DNA of 32,855 nucleotides from CAZEAN01 sp964510225 (lineage in GTDB: Bacteria > Planctomycetota > Planctomycetia > Isosphaerales > Isosphaeraceae): the NCBI GenBank assembly GCA_964510225.1, contig CAZEAN010000068.1, forward strand, positions 1-32,855. Direction: 5' to 3'. The notes under the pieces were generated by a model, which ran no database searches, was not told the origin of the DNA, and was given only the letters and a program-made list of their open reading frames with translations. Positions 16,869 to 25,337 of the stretch are shown one piece after another; position 1 is the stretch's first letter, and every line of letters begins with the position of its first letter. A program made the translations under genes and the position numbers.

Positions 16869-18119
16869 ATGTCTCAACCGACGCCGAACACCACAGACCG
16901 GCGGACCTTCCTGCAAGCCGGAGCCGTAGCGACGGCCTCGGCGGTCAGCATCACTGCGACTGGTACCGCACAGGAACCGAAGGTAGAGCAGAAGGCCAAG
17001 AACGCAGTTCTCCCGATGCGGACGCTCGGCAAGACCGGAGAGAAGGTCACGATCCTGGACTCGGGAACGGTCCGAGGTCAAACGTACGACCGTGTCCTCC
17101 GGGTTGCCTTTGCAAGTGGCATTCGGATGTTTGATACGGCAAGGGTCTATGGGACTGAGCCCAACCTCCGCCGATGGTTCGAACAAGATCCGACGATCCG
17201 AAAGCAGATCTTTCTAATCACTAAAGATATGCCCCGTCGACCGAAAGACTTGATTCGGATGCTCGACGAGCGGCTCGAGAGTCTCGGAACCGACTACATT
17301 GACCTCTTCTTCATCCACGGACTTGGTGACGAGCAAAGCCTGGATGACGCGATGAACATGGTCTCCAGCAAGGAGTTTAAGGAGACTGCCGAGGCGATCC
17401 GGAAGTCAGGCAAAGCCCGTTTCATTGGGTTCTCAAGCCACCATAAAGATCGCCCTCAGATCATGCAAGCGGCTGCAAAAGCCAACTATATCGACGCGAT
17501 TATGATTCAGTACCGTCCTTGGTTGGAAAAGGACTCTGCACTGAACCGTGCGATCGACGCCTGCCACGAGAAAGGGATCGGGATCATCTCGATGAAGCAG
17601 ATCGCCGGTCAGTTCTATGGCGACAAGCCGCAAGGGAACATTTTAGAAGATGTCGTTGAGCGCGTCCCGATGCTCAAAGAGCGGAACCTCACTCCGTTCC
17701 AGGGACTCCTTCATGCGATCTGGACCGACGAGCGAATTACCGCTGCTTGCGTTTCAATGCGGAGTACGGAACAAATCCGCCTGAACGCTGATGCTGCCCG
17801 TCGGTTTGAGCCGGTCAAAGCGGCCGACATCCAACAGCTACGCGACGCTTCGATTGCCTCCGGCTCAAGTCTCTGCGCCGATTGCGATGGTCGTTGTTCA
17901 ACTGCGGCTGGAACTTGTGCTGAACTCGGAAACCTCACCCGTTACCTGACCTACCACCAACACCTCGGCGATCGTACTGAAGCCCGGCGTCTTTACGCCA
18001 AGCTTTCCTCAGAGGCACGGAACTGGAGCGACGCCGATCTCGAAGCCGCCACCAACGCTTGCCCGAACAAGCTGAACTTCGCCAAGCTGATGCCCGAAGT
18101 CGATCGACATCTCGCCTGA
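16869..18119 (+). CDS. Tat-exported aldo/keto reductase with C-terminal cysteine motif
   Basis: A 416-residue oxidoreductase. AAGGAG lies nine bases before the ATG. The N-terminus carries a twin-arginine signal (DRRTFLQAG, residues 10-18), so the folded enzyme would be exported. Residues about 47-320 are an aldo/keto reductase barrel with the expected tetrad D89 and Y94 (FDTARVYG), K119 (LITKD) and H150 (FFIHG). The C-terminal part has cysteines 336, 339, 343 and 350 plus ACP at 397-399, reminiscent of the iron-sulfur tail of some AKR-like oxidoreductases, but the spacing (C-x2-C-x3-C-x6-C) is not a canonical 4Fe-4S motif. Substrate unknown. A monocistronic unit ended by a strong terminator. 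Confidence 0.87.
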   Translation: MSQPTPNTTDRRTFLQAGAVATASAVSITATGTAQEPKVEQKAKNAVLPMRTLGKTGEKVTILDSGTVRGQTYDRVLRVAFASGIRMFDTARVYGTEPNLRRWFEQDPTIRKQIFLITKDMPRRPKDLIRMLDERLESLGTDYIDLFFIHGLGDEQSLDDAMNMVSSKEFKETAEAIRKSGKARFIGFSSHHKDRPQIMQAAAKANYIDAIMIQYRPWLEKDSALNRAIDACHEKGIGIISMKQIAGQFYGDKPQGNILEDVVERVPMLKERNLTPFQGLLHAIWTDERITAACVSMRSTEQIRLNADAARRFEPVKAADIQQLRDASIASGSSLCADCDGRCSTAAGTCAELGNLTRYLTYHQHLGDRTEARRLYAKLSSEARNWSDADLEAATNACPNKLNFAKLMPEVDRHLA

Positions 18120-18141
18120 TCAATCCCAAGAGTCTTGCCAC

Positions 18142-18176
18142 CCGTGGTGTTGTGTTGCCGACACCACGGTTTTTTT
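18142..18176 (+). terminator. Rho-independent terminator after aldo/keto reductase
   Basis: Nine-base-pair perfect stem (CCGTGGTGT / ACACCACGG), a ten-base loop, and seven consecutive T immediately after the stem. It is a textbook intrinsic terminator, beginning 22 bases after the reductase stop codon. Confidence 0.93.
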
Positions 18177-18498
18177 GATCACCAACTTGCTCGGCCGACC
18201 TTCTTGTGACTCCTTTAGTGGTTCGGATTCTGGATCGCTCCCTACGTTTGAGAAGATTACAACGCTGACGCTGCTTGACTGGCACGGTCGTCCGGGGGAT
18301 GATCAGACTATCCTCTCCCAATTGATAAGCATGCAGCAGATAGTTCCTGTTCACCCAGGTAGGCAATCTTCGTTGCCAATCCTGAAGTGACTGGACGCTA
18401 ACTGATGGTGGGAAGTCATCGGTAAGGGACTGAATTGTGTTACGAGTTTGGTCCCTACTGTAATCCAGGTGAAATCAAATCAAGCGAGCAACAAGAGC
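18177..18498. other. Gene-free stretch before the metallopeptidase
   Basis: About 320 bases with no convincing gene. A 71-codon frame on the plus strand (18175-18390) overlaps the terminator T-run, has no ribosome binding site, and shows no recognisable domain, so I do not call it. The promoter of the peptidase gene should lie here, but no clear hexamer pair was found. Confidence 0.4.
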
Positions 18499-20130
18499 AT
18501 GAGCAAGATCAGAGCACTCAGTATCGTCGCGATACTGTTCGGAGCGGCAACAACCGTGGTGGGCCAGTCGGACTCAGGGACGATCGAAAAGTTCGATCAG
18601 ATCGACAAGTTCCGGCAACTGGAAGAAGACTTACCGACACCGAACGATGCCCGGACGGCCTCAGGAGCACCAGGCGAAGGATACTGGCAGCAGCGCGCGA
18701 ACTATGTGATCGATGTAGAGCTGGACGATGAAAAGCGGACGATCTCGGGAACCGAGACGATCACCTACTCGAACAACTCCCCTGACGAACTCCGCTACGT
18801 TTGGCTGCAACTCGATCCAAACCTGTTCAGTCCTGATTCAGACGCTGCCCTTACGACGACAGCACCTGGTCTGGGCGATCGCGTTCCGTTCCGCGCCTTG
18901 GAGTCACTCCTCGCACGACAGAGCTTCGACGGTGGTGTCAAGATCCGATCGGTTGAAGCCTCCAGTGGCGATGCCCTCGACTACACAATTAATAAGACGA
19001 TGATGCGGATCGACCTCCCTAATCCGCTTCGGACCGGTGAGCAGTTTGTCTTCAATGTAGGCTGGGAATACGCGATCAACGACTCCGACCTCATCGGTGG
19101 TCGGACCGGTTTCGAGTATTTCGAGGAAGACGGCAATTGCATCTATGAAATTGCCCAGTGGTTCCCGCGGATGGCCGCCTACACCGACGTGACTGGCTGG
19201 CAACACAAGCAGTACCTCGGCCGCGGCGAGTTCACCCTTGAGTTCGGTGATTATCTTGTTCGGATCACCGTCCCTGATGACCATGTGGTCGCTTCAACTG
19301 GGACACTAGTCAACCCTGAAGATGTGCTGAAGCCCGAATGGCAAGAGCGACTTAAGGAAGCAGAAACCGCCGATAAGCCAGTTTTTATCGTCACTCCCGA
19401 GGAAGCCAAGGAAAACGAAAAGAGCACGCCGACCGGTAAGAAAACCTGGATCTTCCAGGCCGAGAACGTCCGAGACTTTGCCTTCGCGACGTCACGAAAG
19501 TTCATCTGGGACGCTCAGCTTCATGACGTGGAAGGGAATCGGGTGATGGCGATGTCGTTCTACCCGAACGAAGGGGAACCACTCTGGAGCCGTTACTCGA
19601 CGGAATCGATTATCCACACCTTGAACATCTATTCACGGTACACCTTTCCATACCCCTATCCGGTCGCGATCTCAGTGAACGGCCCCGTCGGCGGGATGGA
19701 ATACCCGATGATCTGCTTCAACGGCCCGAGGCCAGAAGCCGATGGCACTTACTCCGAACGAACCAAGTACGGCCTAATCTCCGTAATCATCCACGAAGTC
19801 GGTCATAATTACTTCCCAATGATCGTCAATAGTGACGAACGTCAGTGGACCTGGATGGACGAAGGGATTAACACCTTTCTTCAGCACTTGGCCGAAGTAG
19901 AGTGGGAAGATGATTATCCCTCACGTCGAGGCGAGCCGAAGGACATCGTTGGTTACATGAGAAGCACGCAACAGGTGCCGATTATGACTAACAGCGAATC
20001 GATCCTCCAGTTCGGCAACAACGCCTATGCAAAACCGGCGACAGCATTGAATGTTCTCCGCGAGACAGTCCTCGGGCGTGAACTCTTCGACTACGCCTTC
20101 AAGGAATACGCGCGACGCTGGCGGTTCTAG
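18499..20130 (+). CDS. M1-family zinc metallopeptidase, N-terminal and catalytic part, ended by in-frame UAG
   Basis: Secreted M1-type (gluzincin) metallopeptidase. I chose the ATG at 18499 because it begins a good signal peptide (MSKIRALSIVAILFGAATTVVGQ); a start at 18448 would add a polar tail. The 543 residues hold the N-terminal beta-saddle domain and the catalytic domain: GGMEYP (398-403, the GAMEN equivalent), zinc motif HEVGH (432-436), and the third zinc ligand E455 in WMDEG, exactly 18 residues after the last His. Y510 in NNAYAKPATAL fits the transition-state Tyr. Translation stops at UAG (20128-20130) inside EYARRWRF, mid-domain, while the same frame continues with family-like sequence for 250 more codons. 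Probably one gene of about 794 codons carrying a nonsense change. Confidence 0.85.
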   Translation: MSKIRALSIVAILFGAATTVVGQSDSGTIEKFDQIDKFRQLEEDLPTPNDARTASGAPGEGYWQQRANYVIDVELDDEKRTISGTETITYSNNSPDELRYVWLQLDPNLFSPDSDAALTTTAPGLGDRVPFRALESLLARQSFDGGVKIRSVEASSGDALDYTINKTMMRIDLPNPLRTGEQFVFNVGWEYAINDSDLIGGRTGFEYFEEDGNCIYEIAQWFPRMAAYTDVTGWQHKQYLGRGEFTLEFGDYLVRITVPDDHVVASTGTLVNPEDVLKPEWQERLKEAETADKPVFIVTPEEAKENEKSTPTGKKTWIFQAENVRDFAFATSRKFIWDAQLHDVEGNRVMAMSFYPNEGEPLWSRYSTESIIHTLNIYSRYTFPYPYPVAISVNGPVGGMEYPMICFNGPRPEADGTYSERTKYGLISVIIHEVGHNYFPMIVNSDERQWTWMDEGINTFLQHLAEVEWEDDYPSRRGEPKDIVGYMRSTQQVPIMTNSESILQFGNNAYAKPATALNVLRETVLGRELFDYAFKEYARRWRF

Positions 20131-20136
20131 CGACCG

Positions 20137-20883
20137 ATGCCGGCGGATCTCTTCCGGACGCACGAAGATGCCTCCGGAACCGACCTCGACTGGTTCTGGC
20201 GTGGCTGGTTCTACAGCACCGATCACTGCGATATCGCCATCCGTGATGTTTCACTCTTCGCGATTGACACCGGTGACCCCGAGGTTCAGTCGGCCTTGGC
20301 GAAACAGGAGCGCGACGAAGAGCCGGAAACACTCGCCGAAATGCGGAACAAGCCGCTCCCCAAGCTGGTCGACCAGAAGCCGGAATTGAAAGACTTCTAC
20401 AACGAGTACGACGAACTTGAGGTGACCGAGAGCCAGCGACGTGCCTTTGAGCGGTTCCTCAACGGTCTCACCGACAAGGAGAAGGAGATCTTGTCACTGG
20501 AGTCCAACTTCTACGTTGTCGACTTTGAGAACCTCGGCGGCTTGGTGATGCCGATCATCGTCGAACTCCAATTCGAAGACGGCACCAGTGAAGAGGTCCG
20601 GATTCCTGCGGAGATCTGGAGACGGAACAACGAACAGGTCTCGAAGCTCTTCCTGACCGAGAAGAAGGTTGCCGCGATCGTTCTCGATCCGCACCTCGAA
20701 ACCGCCGACATCGACCTCGATAACAATCGATGGCCACCCCGGGCCGTGCCGACCCGGTTCGAACTCTTCAAGTTTGGCGGTCGAGGCGGTGACAATCCGA
20801 TGCGACGCGCCCAGCGTGAGGATGAACAAAACGCTGACGACGAAGAAGCCGATGATTCGGACCCCGAAAGCGATGACAACTGA
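20137..20883 (+). CDS. C-terminal remainder of the M1-family metallopeptidase
   Basis: In frame with the preceding gene and separated from it only by UAG-CGA-CCG. The first residues (MPADLFRTHEDASGTDLDWFWRGWF) continue the catalytic-domain helices of this peptidase family, where a segment like PADFFRTMEDASGxDLDWFWRGWFY normally follows the RRW block. It then runs into a C-terminal beta-domain and a very acidic tail (EDEQNADDEEADDSDPESDDN). There is no ribosome binding site before the ATG at 20137, so I doubt it is translated on its own. It is either the broken end of a pseudogene, the product of stop-codon readthrough, or the result of a sequence error. The reading frame is otherwise intact, which argues for a very recent event. 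Confidence 0.75.
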   Translation: MPADLFRTHEDASGTDLDWFWRGWFYSTDHCDIAIRDVSLFAIDTGDPEVQSALAKQERDEEPETLAEMRNKPLPKLVDQKPELKDFYNEYDELEVTESQRRAFERFLNGLTDKEKEILSLESNFYVVDFENLGGLVMPIIVELQFEDGTSEEVRIPAEIWRRNNEQVSKLFLTEKKVAAIVLDPHLETADIDLDNNRWPPRAVPTRFELFKFGGRGGDNPMRRAQREDEQNADDEEADDSDPESDDN

Positions 20884-20929
20884 GTTGCTCATCTCGCTCT
20901 ACGGATCGTTTGATCAAGCGTCTGAAACC

Positions 20930-20958
20930 GAGCGCGGAGAGTCTTGACTCCCGCGCTC
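20930..20958. terminator. Bidirectional hairpin between peptidase and glmS
   Basis: Arms GAGCGCGG-A-GAGTC and GACTCCCGCGCTC pair over 13 positions with a single bulged base. It lies between the two convergent stop codons. AAAG follows on the plus strand and there is no long T-run, but a GC-rich stem at this place fits a shared terminator. Confidence 0.6.
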
Positions 20959-20982
20959 AAAGCGTCGTTTGTGAGCTGAGTT

Positions 20983-22815
20983 TTATTCGACGGTAACCGA
21001 CTTCGCTAGGTTCCGGGGTTTGTCAATATTGCAGCCCCGATAGCGTGCGACATGGTAGGCGAGGAGTTGGAGTGGCACAATCGAGAGCAAGGGTTGGATT
21101 AGTTCCATCGCATTGGGGATTTGGAGGAGGTGGTCGGCGAGGCTACGGATGGAATCATCTTCCTCGGTACTGACGGCGATAATCGGCCCTCGGCGTGCCC
21201 TAACTTCCTGGATGTTGCCCAAAGTCTTGGTGTGTAGGCTCCCGGTTGGAGCAACGAAAATGCTCGGTGTCTCGGGGTCGACCAGAGCAAGTGGGCCGTG
21301 TTTGAGTTCGGCGGTCGGGTAGCCCTCAGCGTGCAGATAGCTGATTTCCTTCACCTTGAGTGCACCTTCGAGTGCAACGGGGAACTGAAGGTCGCGTCCA
21401 AGGTACAGGGCATTCCGGCACTCAGCGATGGCTTCCGAAGCTTCGATCGCCTCATGTTCACGATCTAAGATCTGGCCGATCAGCTCAGGGACTTGCTGGA
21501 GCGCAAAGAGCAGGGCACTCCCTTCTTGATGAGACAATCCACGGAGTCGCCCGAGATAGAGGGCCAAAAGCGAGAGGACAGTAACCTGTGCGGTGAAGGT
21601 CTTTGTGCTCGCAACCCCGATCTCCGTACCAGCGTGGAGAAAGAGTGCACCGTCAGCTTCACGGGCGATCGTGCTTCCTGGCACATTACAAATCGCAAAC
21701 GCGGGGAACCCTCGGCGAGTCGCTTCCCGGAGTCCGGCGAGTGTGTCTGCCGTTTCACCAGACTGGCTGAGTACGAGGACGAGGCTACGGTCATCCAACG
21801 GAGCGTTGCGGTAGCGAAACTCGCTGGCGTACTCCACTTCGGCGGGAATCCGCGCGAGCCGCTCAATCAAGTATTCGCCGATCAAGGCCGCGTGCAAACT
21901 GGTTCCGCAAGCAGCGAAAATGATCCGGCGAACTCGACGGAGCCGCGATGCCGGGATGTTCAACGACTCAAACCGAGCGCTGGCGGCTTCGAAGTCGAAC
22001 CGTCCTCGGCAGGCATCTTGGACCGTTGCCGGTTGCTCATGGATCTCCTTCTGCATGTAGTGATCGAACCGACCCAGTTCGAGGCTATCTGGCTCCCAGT
22101 CGATCCGGTCGATCCGTGGGACAACCGGACCGCGCTCAATGTGTCGGATCTCAAAGTGATCTGGGGTCAGTTGCGCGACCTCACCATCTTCGAGGTAAGC
22201 GACTCTCCTCGTGTGTGGGCCGATCGCAGCGGGATCACTGGCAACGAAATGCTCTTGATCTCCAAGGCCGACAACGATCGGACTCCCTCGACGAGCGCAA
22301 ATGACTTGGCTGGGTGCTGTTGGGCTCACCACCGCAAGTCCGTAGGTGCCTTGGAGTCTCGGAAGCGTTTGCAGGACGGCCTCAAGGAGATCCGAGGTAC
22401 CACGAAGCGCCTCGGCAATCCAGTGTGCAACTACCTCGGTGTCGGTCTGAGTCTGGCATTGAATGCCAAGGTCTCTGAGTCCATCACGAAGACTCTGGTG
22501 ATTCTCGATGACGCCGTTGTGCACGAGTGCAACGGCGCCATCGCCACCGATGTGAGGATGGGCGTTGGTATCGTCGGCGACGCCGTGGGTCGCCCATCGG
22601 GTGTGGCTGATTCCACAGGTACCGTTGGCTGGCTTGGCCTGGAGCGTCTTTTCCAGGAGATCAACTCTTCCTACCTGTTTGCGGACCCGCAATCGACTCT
22701 GATCGAGGACCGCAACACCAGCACTATCGTATCCCCGATACTCGAGCCGTCGGAGTCCCGCAGTGAGGATTGGACTTGCCTGCCGACGTCCGGTGTATCC
22801 AACAATTCCGCACAT
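20983..22815 (-). CDS. glmS: Glutamine-fructose-6-phosphate aminotransferase (isomerizing)
   Basis: Makes glucosamine-6-phosphate from fructose-6-phosphate and glutamine, the first step towards UDP-GlcNAc. The frame is open 61 codons further upstream, but I chose the ATG at 22815: AGGGAGG precedes it by eight bases, and the enzyme needs its cysteine exposed as residue 1 after Met removal (MCGIVGYTG). The protein is then 610 residues, the size of E. coli GlmS. The N-terminal glutaminase domain has RRLEYRGYDSAG, SHTRWATHG and HPH. Two SIS isomerase domains follow, with ACGTSLHAALIGEY, LSQSGETADT, GVASTKTFTAQ and HAEGYPTAELKHGPLALVD. The C-terminus KPRNLAKSVTVE is the conserved end. Single gene, convergent to the peptidase. 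No glmS ribozyme was recognised in its leader. Confidence 0.96.
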   Translation of the reverse strand: MCGIVGYTGRRQASPILTAGLRRLEYRGYDSAGVAVLDQSRLRVRKQVGRVDLLEKTLQAKPANGTCGISHTRWATHGVADDTNAHPHIGGDGAVALVHNGVIENHQSLRDGLRDLGIQCQTQTDTEVVAHWIAEALRGTSDLLEAVLQTLPRLQGTYGLAVVSPTAPSQVICARRGSPIVVGLGDQEHFVASDPAAIGPHTRRVAYLEDGEVAQLTPDHFEIRHIERGPVVPRIDRIDWEPDSLELGRFDHYMQKEIHEQPATVQDACRGRFDFEAASARFESLNIPASRLRRVRRIIFAACGTSLHAALIGEYLIERLARIPAEVEYASEFRYRNAPLDDRSLVLVLSQSGETADTLAGLREATRRGFPAFAICNVPGSTIAREADGALFLHAGTEIGVASTKTFTAQVTVLSLLALYLGRLRGLSHQEGSALLFALQQVPELIGQILDREHEAIEASEAIAECRNALYLGRDLQFPVALEGALKVKEISYLHAEGYPTAELKHGPLALVDPETPSIFVAPTGSLHTKTLGNIQEVRARRGPIIAVSTEEDDSIRSLADHLLQIPNAMELIQPLLSIVPLQLLAYHVARYRGCNIDKPRNLAKSVTVE

Positions 22816-23053
22816 CGGTCTTGCCTCCCTGCAGGCTCGACCCTTCGTCAGTCGGTCGAGCGAGACCGCGCAACATTCAAAATGGACTGAACTATGATCG
22901 ATCGGAGGGAATCGATCAACACGAGTTCTCTCCGTGACGGCCTCTAGTTCTGTTGTACCGAGCGCACTACAATCGCGATTCATCACGTGCGAGGTCATGC
23001 AGCTCCCTGGTGATTCTTAAAAACTGCTCTAAATCAAATCAAAGGCACTTGCG

Positions 23054-23836
23054 TTGGCTTCAGAGACGTCGTCCCCAGCTTGGTCACTGCAAGGTCATCG
23101 TGCCGCTGTGATCGGTTCGACCTCGGGAATCGGTCGGGCGACAGCCTTGGAGATTGCCGCCCGGAAGGGTGACGTCATTATCCATGGTCGGCGTTCGATC
23201 AAAGCCGCGGAGGCGGTCGCTGAGGAGTGTCGAGTCCGTGGAGCAGGCCGCGTTGCGGTCCTAATGGCCGATCTGGCGGACCGGGCTGCTGGGGATCGTC
23301 TCGTCGACCAGGCCCTTGAAGTCTTCGGTGGGCTCGACTCATGGCTTCAGATCGCCGGGGCTGATACCTTGACGGGTGAGGGGGCTCTCCTCTCGTTCGA
23401 GGAAAAGCTCGATCTCCTCTGGGAAGTTGATGTTGTGGCGACGATGAGGCTCTGCCGACGCGTTGGCCAATTCATGAAACAACGAGGCCATGGCTTGATT
23501 CTGACCATGGGATGGGACCAGGCCGAGACGGGAATGGAAGGGGATTCTGGCGAACTCTTCGGAGCGACCAAAGGCGCGATCATGGCCTTCACCAAGAGTC
23601 TTGCACTCAGCCTTGCTCCAGAAGTCAGGGTCAATGGTCTCGCTCCCGGCTGGATCAAGACAGCATGGGGTGAAAACGCTCCTGAATCATGGCAAACGCG
23701 TGCGATTAGTGAAGCTCCGTTGCAACGCTGGGGAACTCCCGACGATGTCGCTCAGGTTGTGCGATTCCTGATAGAGCCCGGCGCCTCGTTTCTCACTGGC
23801 CAAATTATCCGCATCAACGGTGGTGCCATCCGATAG
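23054..23836 (+). CDS. Short-chain dehydrogenase/reductase-like protein lacking catalytic Tyr and Ser
   Basis: A 260-residue Rossmann-fold SDR. It starts at TTG with a weak AAGG about nine bases upstream. Cofactor motif GSTSGIG is at 21-27, followed by IAGA (100-103) and the C-terminal APGWIKTAWGE and INGG blocks. The usual active site Asn-Ser-Tyr-xxx-Lys is heavily altered: the Asn position appears as D126 (WEVDVVAT), the strand that should end in Ser reads LTMGWDQ, and the YxxxK motif is F169-GAT-K173. Lysine remains, the tyrosine does not. Oxidoreductase activity by the normal mechanism is therefore doubtful. It may bind NAD(P) as a structural or regulatory protein, or use different chemistry. 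Twelve bases separate it from the lyase gene downstream, so the two are almost certainly co-transcribed. Confidence 0.87.
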   Translation: MASETSSPAWSLQGHRAAVIGSTSGIGRATALEIAARKGDVIIHGRRSIKAAEAVAEECRVRGAGRVAVLMADLADRAAGDRLVDQALEVFGGLDSWLQIAGADTLTGEGALLSFEEKLDLLWEVDVVATMRLCRRVGQFMKQRGHGLILTMGWDQAETGMEGDSGELFGATKGAIMAFTKSLALSLAPEVRVNGLAPGWIKTAWGENAPESWQTRAISEAPLQRWGTPDDVAQVVRFLIEPGASFLTGQIIRINGGAIR

Positions 23837-23848
23837 GAGCCCTCAATC

Positions 23849-25312
23849 ATGTCTCTCAGTCCGATCGTGATGAGCTTGGTGTTCTCGATTCTTGTGCTCA
23901 ACAATTCTCAAGGGTCAGTCGAGAATCAAACGAAACCCAGTCGTCTTGAGGTGGAGCAGGCTTTACGGAAAGCGGTTGAATTCTATCACTGGGAAGTCTC
24001 CTCCCACGGCGGCTACGTTTGGCGCTATAGCAGCGATTTGACTTACCGGCGCGGGGAAGCCGTTGTTGGTCCGACCACAATCTGGGTTCAACCGCCGGGG
24101 ACACCTGCGGTTGGAGAGGCAATGCTCGGAGCGTTTGAGGCGACCGATGATCCCTACCACCTCGATGCCGCCCGTGATGCTGCTTACGCCCTCTGCAAGG
24201 GGCAGATGCACTCGGGCGGTTGGCATTACTCGATCGAATTTGACCCAACCAAGAGGCCAGACTTCGACTATCGCGAAAACCCTGGACGGACCCGGAGGTC
24301 AGGTCGAAGCTACCGGATGACCAACCTCGACGATGATACAACCCAAGCCGCCACTCGTCTCTTGGTCCAGGTCGATCAAGCTCTCGACTTCGAAGATCCC
24401 AAGATCCACGACGCTGCAACCTTTGCACTCCAATCGCTTCTTAACCATCAACACCCCAACGGTGGTTGGTATGTCTGGTGGCTGAGTTTTGACGAACCCC
24501 TCTCGACTGAAGACTACCCGGTCTTCCCCGCTGCTTTCCCCGACGACTGGCCTCGGCAGTGGCCGAACGATTGGACGGGACGTTATGTGACGAACGACAA
24601 TCTGATGTCGGACATGATCGAGACGCTCCTCTTGGCGGATCGAGTCTACGGCGATCCACACTATCTTCAGGCAGCCAAACGTGCTGGTGACTTCTTGATC
24701 CTCGCCCAACTTCCCGAACCTCAACCCGCCTGGGCACAACAATATGATCTCAAGATGCACCCCGCTTGGGCCCGGAAGTTCGAACCGCCTGCGATCAGTG
24801 GTGGAGAATCGCAATCGATCCTCGGAGCGTTAATGACGCTCTATGAAGCGACCGGCGAGGCGAAGTACCTAGAACCAATCCCTGCGGCTATTGCCTACTT
24901 CAAGCGATCAACCCGTTCGGACGGTCGGCTTGCGCGCTTCTATGAATTGGAAACCAATCGTCCGCTCTATTTCACGACGGATTATCAACTTACCTATCAA
25001 GATGATGATCTCCCCACACATTACGGATTCGTAATCGGTTCACGGATCGATCGGTTAGAGCAGCGCTATCTGGAGCTTCGCGAAGCTGGTCCGAGACCGG
25101 TGACCCCCGAGTCGAGCACCGCGCTAAGTTTCTCAACCAAACTCGCCAACGAAGCTCAACAAGTCATCGATTCCCTTGACCCTCGGGGTGCTTGGCTTGG
25201 CGAGGCGAGCAATGGAACTCCGATCATCGAATCCGCCACTTTTGTGCGTAACGTCAGTCTTCTCAGCCGTTATCTCCGGTCACTTGCTGTCTCTCCTCAC
25301 GAGGCACCGTAG
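23849..25312 (+). CDS. Secreted PL10-like pectate lyase (alpha/alpha-toroid)
   Basis: A 487-residue exported protein. AGGAG overlaps the end of the preceding SDR gene and lies about ten bases before the ATG. Residues 1-22 form a short signal peptide. The rest is rich in helical repeats typical of an alpha/alpha-barrel. TNDNLMSDMIETLLLADRVY and WAQQYDLKMHPAWARKFEPP with AISGGES (about 249-321) match the conserved region of PL10 pectic acid lyases, in which WxxQxD, ARxYExP and SGxES recur. It would cleave polygalacturonate by beta-elimination in the periplasm or outside. Family assignment is by memory of these motifs; other toroid glycan-active enzymes remain possible. It ends in TAG, 25 bases from the convergent Uma2 gene. 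Confidence 0.78.
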   Translation: MSLSPIVMSLVFSILVLNNSQGSVENQTKPSRLEVEQALRKAVEFYHWEVSSHGGYVWRYSSDLTYRRGEAVVGPTTIWVQPPGTPAVGEAMLGAFEATDDPYHLDAARDAAYALCKGQMHSGGWHYSIEFDPTKRPDFDYRENPGRTRRSGRSYRMTNLDDDTTQAATRLLVQVDQALDFEDPKIHDAATFALQSLLNHQHPNGGWYVWWLSFDEPLSTEDYPVFPAAFPDDWPRQWPNDWTGRYVTNDNLMSDMIETLLLADRVYGDPHYLQAAKRAGDFLILAQLPEPQPAWAQQYDLKMHPAWARKFEPPAISGGESQSILGALMTLYEATGEAKYLEPIPAAIAYFKRSTRSDGRLARFYELETNRPLYFTTDYQLTYQDDDLPTHYGFVIGSRIDRLEQRYLELREAGPRPVTPESSTALSFSTKLANEAQQVIDSLDPRGAWLGEASNGTPIIESATFVRNVSLLSRYLRSLAVSPHEAP

Positions 25313-25337
25313 TCACCCGAGAGCAACCTACCCGCTC

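Noticed and set aside
20128..20130. Genome-wide reassignment of UAG as a sense codon
   Set aside because: UAG ends the DUF427, SDR and lyase genes at the expected protein length, so it works as a normal stop here.
21493..22890. A 465-codon open frame on the plus strand opposite glmS
   Set aside because: It lies entirely antisense to a clear glmS gene, has no recognisable domain or ribosome binding site, and is explained by the codon bias of glmS keeping the opposite frame open.
22816..22998. N-terminal extension of GlmS by 61 residues
   Set aside because: GlmS needs Cys as its processed first residue, and AGGGAGG is correctly placed before the ATG at 22815.
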